Positions 1 to 8,525 of a stretch of 64,000 nucleotides of DNA are shown here, piece by piece (position 1 is the first letter of the stretch; each line of letters begins with the position of its first letter). The translations under genes and the position numbers were made by a program. The notes below the pieces were generated by a model that worked only from the letters and a program-made list of their open reading frames with translations, ran no database searches and was not told the DNA's origin. The DNA is from an uncultured Coriobacteriaceae bacterium. Lineage in GTDB: Bacteria; Actinomycetota; Coriobacteriia; Coriobacteriales; Atopobiaceae. The stretch spans positions 32,766-96,765 of the forward strand of contig CADAQM010000002.1 of assembly GCA_902790135.1 (NCBI GenBank). Reading direction: 5' to 3'.

Positions 1-178
1 TCTCGCGCACGCAGCAGGTCATGAACACGACAATATCGGCCTCATCGATGGTTTCGACCTCGTTGAGGCCACAGTCATCGAGCAGACCACTCACACGCTC
101 GGAGTCGTGCAAGTTCATCTGGCAACCGAACGTCTTGATGCAATAAGTGCGTCCGGCAAGCAGAGGATTTCGAGGCAT
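1..178 (-). CDS. miaB: MiaB, tRNA 2-methylthio-N6-isopentenyladenosine37 synthase (N-terminal part only)
   Basis: Only the first 59 codons lie in the window; the gene runs off the left edge. The translation begins [20 protein letters not shown] and has the methylthiotransferase N-domain signature FGCQMN, with Cys19 and Cys55 as expected ligands of the auxiliary iron-sulfur cluster. The usual NTC tripeptide reads MTC here. The enzyme is a radical-SAM protein that adds a methylthio group to i6A37 of tRNA. The ATG directly abuts the spoVS stop codon, so the two are probably co-transcribed and translationally coupled. RimO and MtaB at other loci in this window are the paralogues; the [10 protein letters not shown] start fits MiaB best. 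Confidence 0.88.
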   Translation of the reverse strand, partial: MPRNPLLAGRTYCIKTFGCQMNLHDSERVSGLLDDCGLNEVETIDEADIVVFMTCCVRE

Positions 179-502
179 TTAGTACATCAGCTCCTGGACG
201 GCATCGGTATCGGTGTCGCGGGCGGCAGACTGGGGAACGAGGCGGTGCACGTACACGGCGATGCGAATGGCCGTACGACTCTCGCCATTGATGTTGATGT
301 CAGCAAAGGTGGGCGCGCAGGAGATGTCCACTCCCGTGGGAATGAGAAAACCGCGCGCAATGGCCACAGCCTTGATGGCCTGATTCACCGCGCCTGCGCC
401 AACGGATTGTATATTTACGGGTACGCCATCCTTCACCATGCCGGCGATAGCTCCAGCAACTGAGGCAGGTGATGACTTGCTTGATACTTTCAGGTACTCC
501 AT
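179..502 (-). CDS. spoVS: SpoVS family protein
   Basis: 107 residues starting MEYLKVSSKSSPASVAGAIA, with the family core GAGAVNQAIKAVAIARGF. SpoVS is a small Alba-like fold protein. In Bacillus it affects sporulation and septation, but it is also found in many non-sporulating bacteria, where its role is unclear. The usual length is about 86 residues; here an extra tail of about 20 residues follows, ending near DTDTDAVQELMY. It sits immediately before miaB and after the GHKL ATPase and rny, the same neighbourhood as in Firmicutes. A promoter-like sequence with an inverted repeat lies just upstream. Family assignment is firm; function in this organism is unknown. Confidence 0.9.
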   Translation of the reverse strand: MEYLKVSSKSSPASVAGAIAGMVKDGVPVNIQSVGAGAVNQAIKAVAIARGFLIPTGVDISCAPTFADININGESRTAIRIAVYVHRLVPQSAARDTDTDAVQELMY

Positions 503-553
503 GCTTTGTCTCCAGGCGCGGTTATGCTGCAGATTTGCGTCGAACGAGTTTGT

Positions 554-572
554 GTAAACATATTAAGTTTAC
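554..572. repeat. Inverted repeat GTAAAC-N7-GTTTAC over the spoVS promoter
   Basis: Perfect 6-bp arms (554-559 and 567-572) around 7 A/T-rich bases. It overlaps the candidate -10 of spoVS, so an operator is possible. No matching regulator is identified. Confidence 0.45.
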
Positions 573-589
573 TCAATTGCACATAACAA
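560..589 (-). promoter_or_regulatory. Candidate spoVS promoter
   Basis: On the minus strand, TTGTTA (584-589) and TAATAT (560-565) are separated by 18 bp, in an AT-rich patch between the GHKL gene and spoVS. The match to the vegetative sigma consensus is moderate. An inverted repeat overlaps the -10. Confidence 0.4.
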
Positions 590-606
590 TGAAAGAGCTG
601 CTTTTG

Positions 607-1692
607 TCAGTCTTCCCCTTCGTATTCGAAAAAGACGGATATTCTATTCCCGTGCACCCGAATCTTTGCGGGACCAGAAAGGCTGAGGTAGTAGCGTTCG
701 GCCAGAAACGCGAAATCGCGCTCCATCATGCGGAGAAACTCCTCCGAGTCGCCCTTTGACAAACGCAGCCCACGCTGGTCCGCGGTGAGGTCGACCTCGC
801 GCTGTTGCTGAGTGCCGCTCTTGTGCGTGAGGCGCGCGACCACACTTCTGAGGGGCCTAATCTGGCCGGCGATTATGCGGTGTGCGGTCCTCTCTGAGAT
901 GTCGAGCCCGAGGGCATGTGCCACCTCTACGAGCTCGCGCGCATCGGAGGCGAGCCTGAAGCGCTCGAGCGGCGCCACGGTCGAGAGATTATCCAAGAAG
1001 AGCAGGTCGGAGTTGCGCAGACTGGTCTTGACGCGCATGCGTGCCGTGGCAACTATCTCGGCGGGCGAACCAAAGAAGACCTCACATGACCCGCGCTCCT
1101 CGAGACCAAACTCGCAACAGGCGCGAATCATGTTATGCGGGCCGCGCTCGACGGCAAGGTGACCCTCCTCGTCACGCGCTACGCTAGGCCAAGTGGACTG
1201 GTCAGCGCGCTCCGCGAGGCTCGTGGTATCCGTCGTGATGCGGATTGAGGACCCGCCGCCCACGACGCTGTCGGCCACATGGGCTGAGACGACGTTCTCG
1301 CGAATTGAAAACAGCGCCATGCCGCGACCGTGCACGCCCCAACGATCCATGTGGACGCTCTCGAGCTTTGATGTCACGCGCGCGTCGAAGATGGCATCCC
1401 AGAGGTCGCGCGGAATGCCCGATCCATCGTCGAGCATCGTGATGGTGCGCACGTTGCCCTCACGAGCGGTTGCCACGTAGATGCGACGTGCCCCGGCATC
1501 ACGGGCGTTTCGTAACATCTCGATGATGACGTCCTCGCTGCAGCGGATGTCATGGGCTGCCTGGCGACGCTCGGCCTCGGCGACCCTCAGACGCACGAAG
1601 CCCGAGCCCAAGTTCTCCTCAACACGAAGCGCCCTGTCGCCTCCCATCTGAGAGACGAAGGACGCTAGGCTGGAACTATTGAGCTCGGGCAT
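607..1692 (-). CDS. GHKL-superfamily ATP-binding protein
   Basis: 361 residues. The N-terminal third carries the Bergerat ATP fold shared by HSP90, MutL, gyrase and histidine kinases: N-box EMLRNARDAG, G1 box DDGSGIP and G2 box GVHGRGMAL. There is no histidine-kinase dimerisation domain, no MutL C-domain and no transmembrane helix. The C-terminal half has no domain I recognise. It lies 8 bp downstream of the rny stop and upstream of spoVS, so it is probably in the rny transcription unit. I recognise the fold, not the function. An RNA- or DNA-linked ATPase would fit the neighbourhood, but that is inference only. Confidence 0.75.
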   Translation of the reverse strand: MPELNSSSLASFVSQMGGDRALRVEENLGSGFVRLRVAEAERRQAAHDIRCSEDVIIEMLRNARDAGARRIYVATAREGNVRTITMLDDGSGIPRDLWDAIFDARVTSKLESVHMDRWGVHGRGMALFSIRENVVSAHVADSVVGGGSSIRITTDTTSLAERADQSTWPSVARDEEGHLAVERGPHNMIRACCEFGLEERGSCEVFFGSPAEIVATARMRVKTSLRNSDLLFLDNLSTVAPLERFRLASDARELVEVAHALGLDISERTAHRIIAGQIRPLRSVVARLTHKSGTQQQREVDLTADQRGLRLSKGDSEEFLRMMERDFAFLAERYYLSLSGPAKIRVHGNRISVFFEYEGED

Positions 1693-1700
1693 CGAAGGTC

Positions 1701-3260
1701 CTACTTGGCGATGTCGACGGCGCGGGACTCGCGGATGACGACGACACGAACCTGTCCGGGATACTCCATCTCGTCCTCGATCTGTGTCGCTATGTCATGT
1801 GCGAGCACGACTGCCTGCGCGTCGGAGATCTTCTCGGGCTGCACCATGACGTGAAGCTCGCGACCAGCCTGCATGGCGTAGGTGCGCTCGACGCCCTCGT
1901 GGGCATTGGAGATCTCTTCGAGCTTCTCAAGGCGCTTGATGTAGTTCTCGGCGGATTCACGACGGGCGCCGGGGCGTGCCGCAGAGATTGCGTCAGCGGC
2001 CTGCACGAGCACGTCGAGGACCGTGTTCGGCTCAACGTCCGCATGGTGCGCCTCGACCGCATGGACGATCTCGGGGCGCTCGCCGTAACGGCGGCAGAGG
2101 TCGGCGCCAAGGATGGCGTGCGGGCCCTCCACCTCGTGGTCGATTGCCTTGCCTAGGTCGTGCAGGAGACCGGCACGCTTTGCGGGCTTGGCGTCGAGAC
2201 CGAGCTCGGAAGCCATGATGCCGCAGAGCGCCGAGACCTGGACGGAATGCTGCAGGACGTTCTGACCAAACGAGGTGCGATAGCGCAGGGCGCCGAGGGT
2301 CTTGACGAGCTCGGGGTGCAGGTCGTGGATCCCGGCGTCGTAGGCAGCCTGCTCGCCCGCCTCCTGGACGCGCTCGCTGACGAGGCGCTCTGCCTTCTTG
2401 TACATCTCCTCGATGCGCGCGGGATGGATGCGGCCGTCAGCGATGAGGTTCTCAAGGGCGACGCGGGCGGTCTCGCGACGGACCGGATCGAAGCTCGAGA
2501 GCACGACGGTCTCGGGGGTATCGTCGATGACGAGGGAGACACCAGAGACCTGCTCGAAGGTGCGGATGTTGCGGCCCTCGCGACCGATGATACGGCCCTT
2601 GAGGTCGTCAGAGGGGATGTGGACGCTCGTCACCGTGATCTCACCGGCCTGGTCGGCGGCACAGCGCTGGATGGCCGTAGATACGATCTCGCGGGCAGTC
2701 TTGTCAGCCTGGGCGCGGACGCGCTGCTCGGAGTCGCGCAGAATCTGCGCCTCCTCGCGCACGACGTCGGCGCGCACGTGGTCGAGAAGCTCACGGTGCG
2801 CGTCCTCCTTGGTGAGGGCGGAAATGCGCTCAAGCTCGCTCATCTGCTGGCCATACAGGGCGTCGACCTCGTTCTTGCGACGGTCAAGCTGGCCCTGAAG
2901 ACTCGAGAGCTGATGCTCCTTGCGATCGAGGGAGTCGTTGCGCCTGTCGAGGGACTCCTCGCGCTGCAGGATGCGGTTCTCCATGTTCTGGAGCTCGCCC
3001 TTGCGCTTCTTGTCCTCAGCCTCCTGCTCCTTGCGGAGCTGGAGAATCTCCTCGCGCGCCTCGACGAGAGCTGTCTTGCGGGCGCTCTCGGCATCACGCT
3101 CGGCATTGGAGGTGATACGCTGCGCACGCGCCTCGGCATCGGCGACATGGCGGTCAGCCTCGATAACGCGAGCGTTGTTCTTGCTGTTTAGATACAGATA
3201 GGCCGCTAATGCTCCTATCGCTAGGCAGACAATGCCTATGACGATCGTTAAGGTGTCCAT
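1701..3260 (-). CDS. rny: Ribonuclease Y
   Basis: Membrane-anchored endoribonuclease that starts mRNA decay. From the chosen ATG the protein is 519 residues. It has an N-terminal membrane helix (about residues 4-24), a long charged coiled coil, a KH domain (GRIIGREGRNIRTFEQ) and an HD domain (LLHDLGKAIDHEVEG) with the metal-binding His-Asp pair. The start at 3260 is preferred over an in-frame codon nine residues upstream, because a GAGGAG ribosome site sits just before it and the helix then begins at the N-terminus as in the family. It is the first gene of a unit continuing into the GHKL ATPase gene. RNase J and PNPase are also encoded in this window, giving a Bacillus-like RNA decay set. Confidence 0.96.
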   Translation of the reverse strand: MDTLTIVIGIVCLAIGALAAYLYLNSKNNARVIEADRHVADAEARAQRITSNAERDAESARKTALVEAREEILQLRKEQEAEDKKRKGELQNMENRILQREESLDRRNDSLDRKEHQLSSLQGQLDRRKNEVDALYGQQMSELERISALTKEDAHRELLDHVRADVVREEAQILRDSEQRVRAQADKTAREIVSTAIQRCAADQAGEITVTSVHIPSDDLKGRIIGREGRNIRTFEQVSGVSLVIDDTPETVVLSSFDPVRRETARVALENLIADGRIHPARIEEMYKKAERLVSERVQEAGEQAAYDAGIHDLHPELVKTLGALRYRTSFGQNVLQHSVQVSALCGIMASELGLDAKPAKRAGLLHDLGKAIDHEVEGPHAILGADLCRRYGERPEIVHAVEAHHADVEPNTVLDVLVQAADAISAARPGARRESAENYIKRLEKLEEISNAHEGVERTYAMQAGRELHVMVQPEKISDAQAVVLAHDIATQIEDEMEYPGQVRVVVIRESRAVDIAK

Positions 3261-3380
3261 GCCGTCTCCTCGAATGAGCGTTTTCACAAATGTGGTTAAG
3301 GAAGTCGGTACAGGTACCGACGCCCGCCATCCGAGGTATGTCTCTATAGCCCCATGAAGGGGCCCTGTCGGCTGCGTGCT

Positions 3381-3416
3381 AGAAAAAGAAAACGTCAGCT
3401 GGCGAGCCAGCAGACG
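3381..3416 (-). terminator. Rho-independent terminator after recX
   Basis: On the minus strand a GC-rich hairpin (arms gctgg/ccagc extended by cgtc/gacg across one mismatch, 3393-3416) is followed by TTTTCTTTTTCT. It lies about 95 bp after the recX stop and separates recA-recX from rny. Confidence 0.6.
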
Positions 3417-3510
3417 AGAAATGACTCAAACGGCATATAAATCGTATGTTCGATTAGCGAAACTGTCAAATGTTTGAATCCTAGCGTATGTGGGCAAACG
3501 TGACTCCACA

Positions 3511-4215
3511 CTAAAAGTCAACAAGGTCTTGATCGCCATAACTGGCTAACACCTGACCCGCAGCCCGACTTGCGACCGACGTGCTGAACCCACGCGTGCA
3601 AAGGTAGCGCACGAGCTTTACGTACGCACGCGGGCCATTAACGCGCCGAGTGCTAGCCAGCTCCACGGCACGACGCAGCTCGTCCTCTGGATCGAGGTAC
3701 TCGTATGGCCACCCCGGCACCTCGCCGATGTCGATGCCCCTGAGCTTCAACTCGTGCTCTATGCGCTGCATCCCCCATCCAGCGTACACCTTGGAGCGGA
3801 TGAATGAGTCTGCGTAGCGGACATCGCTGATGAGTCCGACGTGACAAGCCCTTGCGATGCAGTCATCCACAACCTTGTTTGAGTACCCATCCATGCGGAG
3901 CTTGCTACGCACCTCAGACGAGCTGTACTCGCGACGGTCGATGAGACGCTCGATGCGTGCACGAGCGCAGTATACTGAGGTCTCCCCTATCACGTAGAGA
4001 AGCTCGGCACGAGACCCAGGGTGAATCTCATCAGCTTTCTGTTTTGATGCGATGATACGACCGACTGCTACAGGGACATTGATTTGCTCGCTGGAGCCAT
4101 CGGCAGAATGGATCACCACTTGTGCGCGGGGCTTTGGCCCAAAGCTGCTCGTAGTGCGCTTGTCCGGGAGCACTACCTCCCAGACAAGCGCCCGAGTCTC
4201 TGTCTTGCTTGCCAC
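3511..4215 (-). CDS. recX: Regulatory protein RecX
   Basis: 234 residues. RecX binds the RecA filament and inhibits or tunes its activity. The C-terminal two thirds show the tandem three-helix repeats of the family (ARIERLIDRREYSSSEVRSK, then CIARACHVGLISDVRYADSF, then GWGMQRIEHELKLRGI). The gene starts 2 bp after the recA stop, so it shares the LexA-controlled recA transcript. The first ~80 residues are less conserved. A terminator-like hairpin follows. Confidence 0.92.
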   Translation of the reverse strand: MASKTETRALVWEVVLPDKRTTSSFGPKPRAQVVIHSADGSSEQINVPVAVGRIIASKQKADEIHPGSRAELLYVIGETSVYCARARIERLIDRREYSSSEVRSKLRMDGYSNKVVDDCIARACHVGLISDVRYADSFIRSKVYAGWGMQRIEHELKLRGIDIGEVPGWPYEYLDPEDELRRAVELASTRRVNGPRAYVKLVRYLCTRGFSTSVASRAAGQVLASYGDQDLVDF

Positions 4216-4217
4216 GG

Positions 4218-5330
<1,113 letters not shown>

Positions 5331-5359
5331 GGTACCCCCAGACGACGTGTTTGACAGAC

Positions 5360-5388
5360 AGCATACAGAACAACCGTTCGTATGTCAA
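5360..5388 (-). promoter_or_regulatory. recA promoter
   Basis: Minus strand: TTGACA (5383-5388), exactly 17 bp, then TATGCT (5360-5365). The -35 is a perfect match to consensus and the spacing is ideal. The spacer contains the LexA-type box. Confidence 0.8.
5367..5380 (-). promoter_or_regulatory. LexA/SOS box in the recA promoter
   Basis: Minus strand CGAACGGTTGTTCT, one base from the Gram-positive SOS consensus CGAACRNRYGTTYG. It lies wholly in the spacer between -35 and -10, so bound LexA would block RNA polymerase. This implies SOS induction of recA-recX. Confidence 0.82.
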
Positions 5389-5538
5389 ACGGCATCTCAG
5401 ACATTAGCGAACGCGTGTCGCAGCAAGCTAGCTCGACAGTAGGCCCATACTCGCCGCATTGTCGCACGTCCGCTGCATTCGTGCCTTTTAGCTGCTAGAA
5501 GCCCTGCGACCTACCTTGCGCCAACCTTCGGGGTGGCG

Positions 5539-6054
5539 CTATTTATCGAGGCTCAGCTTCGCGATACCTTCACGCATAAGCCCCAGCGCATGCAAGACGG
5601 CCGCTCTGCGGACTTCGTCCCTTCCGCCATCGAACAGGCAGCGCTCCGCCCGGCTTTGGCCTCCGGCGCAAAGGCCGAACCAGACGGTCCCCACCGGCTT
5701 GCCAGGCTCCTCCCCGCCGGGACCGGCGATTCCCGTGACGGAAACCGACACGTCGCATCCGAGCACGCGGCAGGCACCCTCGCTCATCTGCAGAGCACAG
5801 GGCTCCGAAACCGCTCCGAGCGCAGGATCGTCGAGAACTGCCCTGCTCACACCCAGGACGGACTCCTTGATTGCGATGGCATAGCTCACCACTGCGCCTC
5901 GCATGACTTCAGACGAGCCAGGCACTGCCGTGATTGCCCCGCTCACGAGTCCGCCGGTACAGGACTCGGCGCATCCGCACGTAAGATGCGCGGCACGCGC
6001 CTCGCTCACGAGGTCGCGTGCCACAGCGTAGATCTGGCTTTCTGTGACGCTCAT
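5539..6054 (-). CDS. pncC: CinA-family nicotinamide-nucleotide amidohydrolase (PncC type)
   Basis: 171 residues, matching the stand-alone C-terminal CinA domain. Family motifs AESCTGGLVSGAIT and SVTGIAGPGG are present. PncC enzymes deamidate nicotinamide mononucleotide to nicotinate mononucleotide in the pyridine nucleotide salvage cycle. The N-terminal COG1058 domain of full-length CinA is absent. It lies 3 bp after pgsA and upstream of recA, the same pgsA-cinA-recA order as in Bacillus and Streptococcus. The activity is inferred from the family. Confidence 0.9.
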   Translation of the reverse strand: MSVTESQIYAVARDLVSEARAAHLTCGCAESCTGGLVSGAITAVPGSSEVMRGAVVSYAIAIKESVLGVSRAVLDDPALGAVSEPCALQMSEGACRVLGCDVSVSVTGIAGPGGEEPGKPVGTVWFGLCAGGQSRAERCLFDGGRDEVRRAAVLHALGLMREGIAKLSLDK

Positions 6055-6057
6055 CCT

Positions 6058-6660
6058 CTACCTCGTACCAGCCACGGTAGGCCAGGCCTTGACGAGATAG
6101 TCGATGCCAGACCAAGCGGTCAGGATCACGGCAGCCACCATGAGCACATCGGAGATGGTCGTGATGGTAGAAGCAAATGCGCTGGCAGGGAGCGTGACGG
6201 CAAACAGGTAACCACCGATGGAGAGCATCGTGACGGCGGTCTTCCACTTGCCGAGATTGCTAGCGGCAACGACGGTTCCCTCGGAGGCTAGCACCATGCG
6301 CAAGCCGGAGACCAGAAACTCGCGGGCCAGAATGAGCAGTACGTAAGCGCTGGGCACCAGACCGAGCTCAAGCAGGTAGAGCATTGCGCACGTAACGCAG
6401 AGCTTGTCGGCAATGGGGTCAAGGAACTTGCCGAAGTTGGTCACCTCGCCTCGGCTGCGGGCAAGGTAACCGTCGAGCTTGTCGGTAAGGGCGATGGCCG
6501 TATATAGGATGAACGACACCCATGCGACCGCGCTGCCCTGATAGAGCGCGTCATCGACGCGAGCTGCCTCGGCAACCAACAGCCAGACCGGCATGAGCAC
6601 CACGCGAACCAACGTGACGATGTTTGCAGGCGTCCAGATACTGCTCGTATGCTTTTCCAT
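6058..6660 (-). CDS. pgsA: CDP-diacylglycerol-glycerol-3-phosphate 3-phosphatidyltransferase
   Basis: 200 residues, an integral membrane enzyme of phosphatidylglycerol synthesis. The CDP-alcohol phosphotransferase signature is visible: DKLDGYLARSRGEVTNFGKF followed by LDPIADK, giving the pattern D-x2-D-G-x2-A-R-x8-G-x3-D-x3-D. Several hydrophobic helices cover the rest. It sits between rimO and the cinA-family gene with spacings of 12 and 3 bp, implying one operon. Confidence 0.93.
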   Translation of the reverse strand: MEKHTSSIWTPANIVTLVRVVLMPVWLLVAEAARVDDALYQGSAVAWVSFILYTAIALTDKLDGYLARSRGEVTNFGKFLDPIADKLCVTCAMLYLLELGLVPSAYVLLILAREFLVSGLRMVLASEGTVVAASNLGKWKTAVTMLSIGGYLFAVTLPASAFASTITTISDVLMVAAVILTAWSGIDYLVKAWPTVAGTR

Positions 6661-6672
6661 TCGAAGCCCCTC

Positions 6673-8022
6673 CTAGACCATGACTCCGATAAGCTCGTAA
6701 CAGAATGAGTCTACAAGGTCGCAGGTGACGATGTCGCCCACAGCGGCCTCCCCTTCGGCGATATGGATGGCGCCATCGCTGTCTGGTGCCTGGAACCAGG
6801 CGTGGCCGATGAACTCCAAGCCATTCTCGCCCTCTTCGATGCCGTCGATGATGACCTTGACGCGCTCCCCCACGTGCCGCGCCGTTGCGGCAAAGCCAAG
6901 GGCCTCGGTCAGGTCGATGAGCCGCTGCGTACGCTCGAGCTTGGTGGGCTCGTCCACCTGATCTGCCATCTCCGCGGCCATGGTGCCTTCCTCGGGCGAA
7001 TAGGCGAATACCGAGGTGTAGTCAAACTCCTGCTCGGAAATGAAGTTGACGAGCTCGTCTGCCTCCTCGTCGGTTTCGCCGGGAAAGCCCGCCATGCCCG
7101 TCGTGCGCAGCACCATGCCTGGGATCTCACGACGAAGGCGGTCGAAGAGCTCTCGCAACTCGTCTGCCGAACCGCTCCGGTTCATGTCGCGCAGGATGCG
7201 CTCGTTGCAGTGCTGGATAGGTATGTCGATGTAGGGCAGCACCTCGTCGACGTCGCGGATCGTGGCGATAAGCTCGTCGGTCATGCCCTCGGGCTGCAGG
7301 TAGAGCACGCGGACCCAGCCTCCATAGGGACGCACGACCGCTGCGACATCCCGAAGGAGCGACGCAAGCGTGTCATCGGGCCCCAAATCGCAGCCCCAGA
7401 TGCCCGTATCCTGGCCAATCAGGACAATCTCGCGCACACCACCCTCCATGAGGCCACGCACCTCAGCCAGGATATCGCTGGTCGGGCGCGAGAAGTAACG
7501 GCCACGGATGTATGGGATGGCGCAGAAGGTGCAGAAACGGTCGCAGCCGTCGGAGATCTTCACGTAGGCGCTCGTACCCTCGATGGTCCTCAGCACGCGA
7601 CCATCACCGAGACTGACCTGCTCGCCCTCCATGCCAAGGACTCCGCGCACGACAGCTACGATACCGTCCTCCTCGTCAGCACGCACGAACGCCGTAACCT
7701 CGGGCAGCTCACTGGCGAGCTCGTTGCCGTACCGTGACGGAACGCAACCACACATGACGATGGGTTTGCTCCGAACGCCACTGGCAACCTGGTCGGCAAG
7801 CTCGAGCGTGCACTCGATGGACTCCGATGTCGCCGAAGCCAAAAAGGAGCAGGTGTTGATGATGATGACGTCAGCCGCATCGACCTCATCGGTCTCGGCA
7901 AAGCCCTCGTCGAGCAGAAGCGCGCGCATCCTGTCCGTGTCGACCTCGTTCTTGGCACAGCCGAGCGTGACGAACAGGCACGAGGGGCTATCGGTAGTTG
8001 ACAAACTGGAGCGGCTGTCCAT
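6673..8022 (-). CDS. rimO: RimO, ribosomal protein S12 methylthiotransferase
   Basis: 449 residues from the chosen start. Radical-SAM enzyme that methylthiolates an aspartate of ribosomal protein S12. N-domain FVTLGCAKNEVDTDRM and NTCSF; the radical-SAM motif CDRFCTFCAIPYIRGRYFSR gives CxxxCxxC; a TRAM-like domain ends the protein. The GCAKN signature separates RimO from MiaB (GCQMN) and MtaB (GCRVN), both also encoded here. The ATG at 8022 has a GGGAGG site 6 bp upstream and is preferred to a TTG eight codons earlier. It overlaps the yajQ 3' end by 35 bp, so translation is probably coupled. Confidence 0.94.
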   Translation of the reverse strand: MDSRSSLSTTDSPSCLFVTLGCAKNEVDTDRMRALLLDEGFAETDEVDAADVIIINTCSFLASATSESIECTLELADQVASGVRSKPIVMCGCVPSRYGNELASELPEVTAFVRADEEDGIVAVVRGVLGMEGEQVSLGDGRVLRTIEGTSAYVKISDGCDRFCTFCAIPYIRGRYFSRPTSDILAEVRGLMEGGVREIVLIGQDTGIWGCDLGPDDTLASLLRDVAAVVRPYGGWVRVLYLQPEGMTDELIATIRDVDEVLPYIDIPIQHCNERILRDMNRSGSADELRELFDRLRREIPGMVLRTTGMAGFPGETDEEADELVNFISEQEFDYTSVFAYSPEEGTMAAEMADQVDEPTKLERTQRLIDLTEALGFAATARHVGERVKVIIDGIEEGENGLEFIGHAWFQAPDSDGAIHIAEGEAAVGDIVTCDLVDSFCYELIGVMV

Positions 8023-8485
8023 AGTCGGCCTCCCTGAGCTTGGCAATCACCTGCTGGAGCACATCCTTTGAGGCCGAGGAGACGCGAAGCTTGTCGCCCT
8101 CGACAACCGGCTTGCACTTGAGCTTGAGGTCGCGAATGTCCTTTGCGATGCGCTTTGCGGTGTCCTGATCGATGCCCTGCACCACATGTCCCACCTGGCG
8201 CACGGAGGAGCCGGCGGCAGCCTGCGGCTTGTCCCAGCGAATTGCCTTGAGATCGATCTGCCGACGAACAAGCTTGGTACCGAGCACGTCGATCACCTGC
8301 CCGGCGACAAACTCCGACGGAGCTGCCACGGTAAAGGTCTGATCCTTCTTAGAAAAGCTAATCGTGGCGCCGGACTGGCGCAGGTCATAGCGCTGCGTGA
8401 GCTCGCGGCTCGTTTGCTGGAAGGCGTTGTCCACCTCCTGGATGTCTACCGTCGAGACGACATCGAAGCTTGACTCCTTGGCCAT
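7988..8485 (-). CDS. yajQ: YajQ family nucleotide-binding protein
   Basis: 165 residues starting MAKESSFDVVSTVDIQEVDN, the hallmark N-terminus of the YajQ/UPF0234 family. These proteins have two ferredoxin-like folds; some members bind cyclic di-GMP or RNA. The body (TAKRIAKDIRDLKLKCKPVV) matches the family across its full length. Its physiological role here is not known. It overlaps rimO downstream and follows rodZ, between envelope genes and translation genes. Confidence 0.92.
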   Translation of the reverse strand: MAKESSFDVVSTVDIQEVDNAFQQTSRELTQRYDLRQSGATISFSKKDQTFTVAAPSEFVAGQVIDVLGTKLVRRQIDLKAIRWDKPQAAAGSSVRQVGHVVQGIDQDTAKRIAKDIRDLKLKCKPVVEGDKLRVSSASKDVLQQVIAKLREADYGQPLQFVNYR

Positions 8486-8525
8486 AGCTCCCCCAATCCG
8501 CGCTTATGTGCAAGCGCATCACGTT

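Noticed and set aside
5518..5538. Hairpin with a CCTTCGGG tetraloop after cinA as terminator
   Set aside because: Stable stem but no U-run on the minus strand, and no plus-strand gene ends there.
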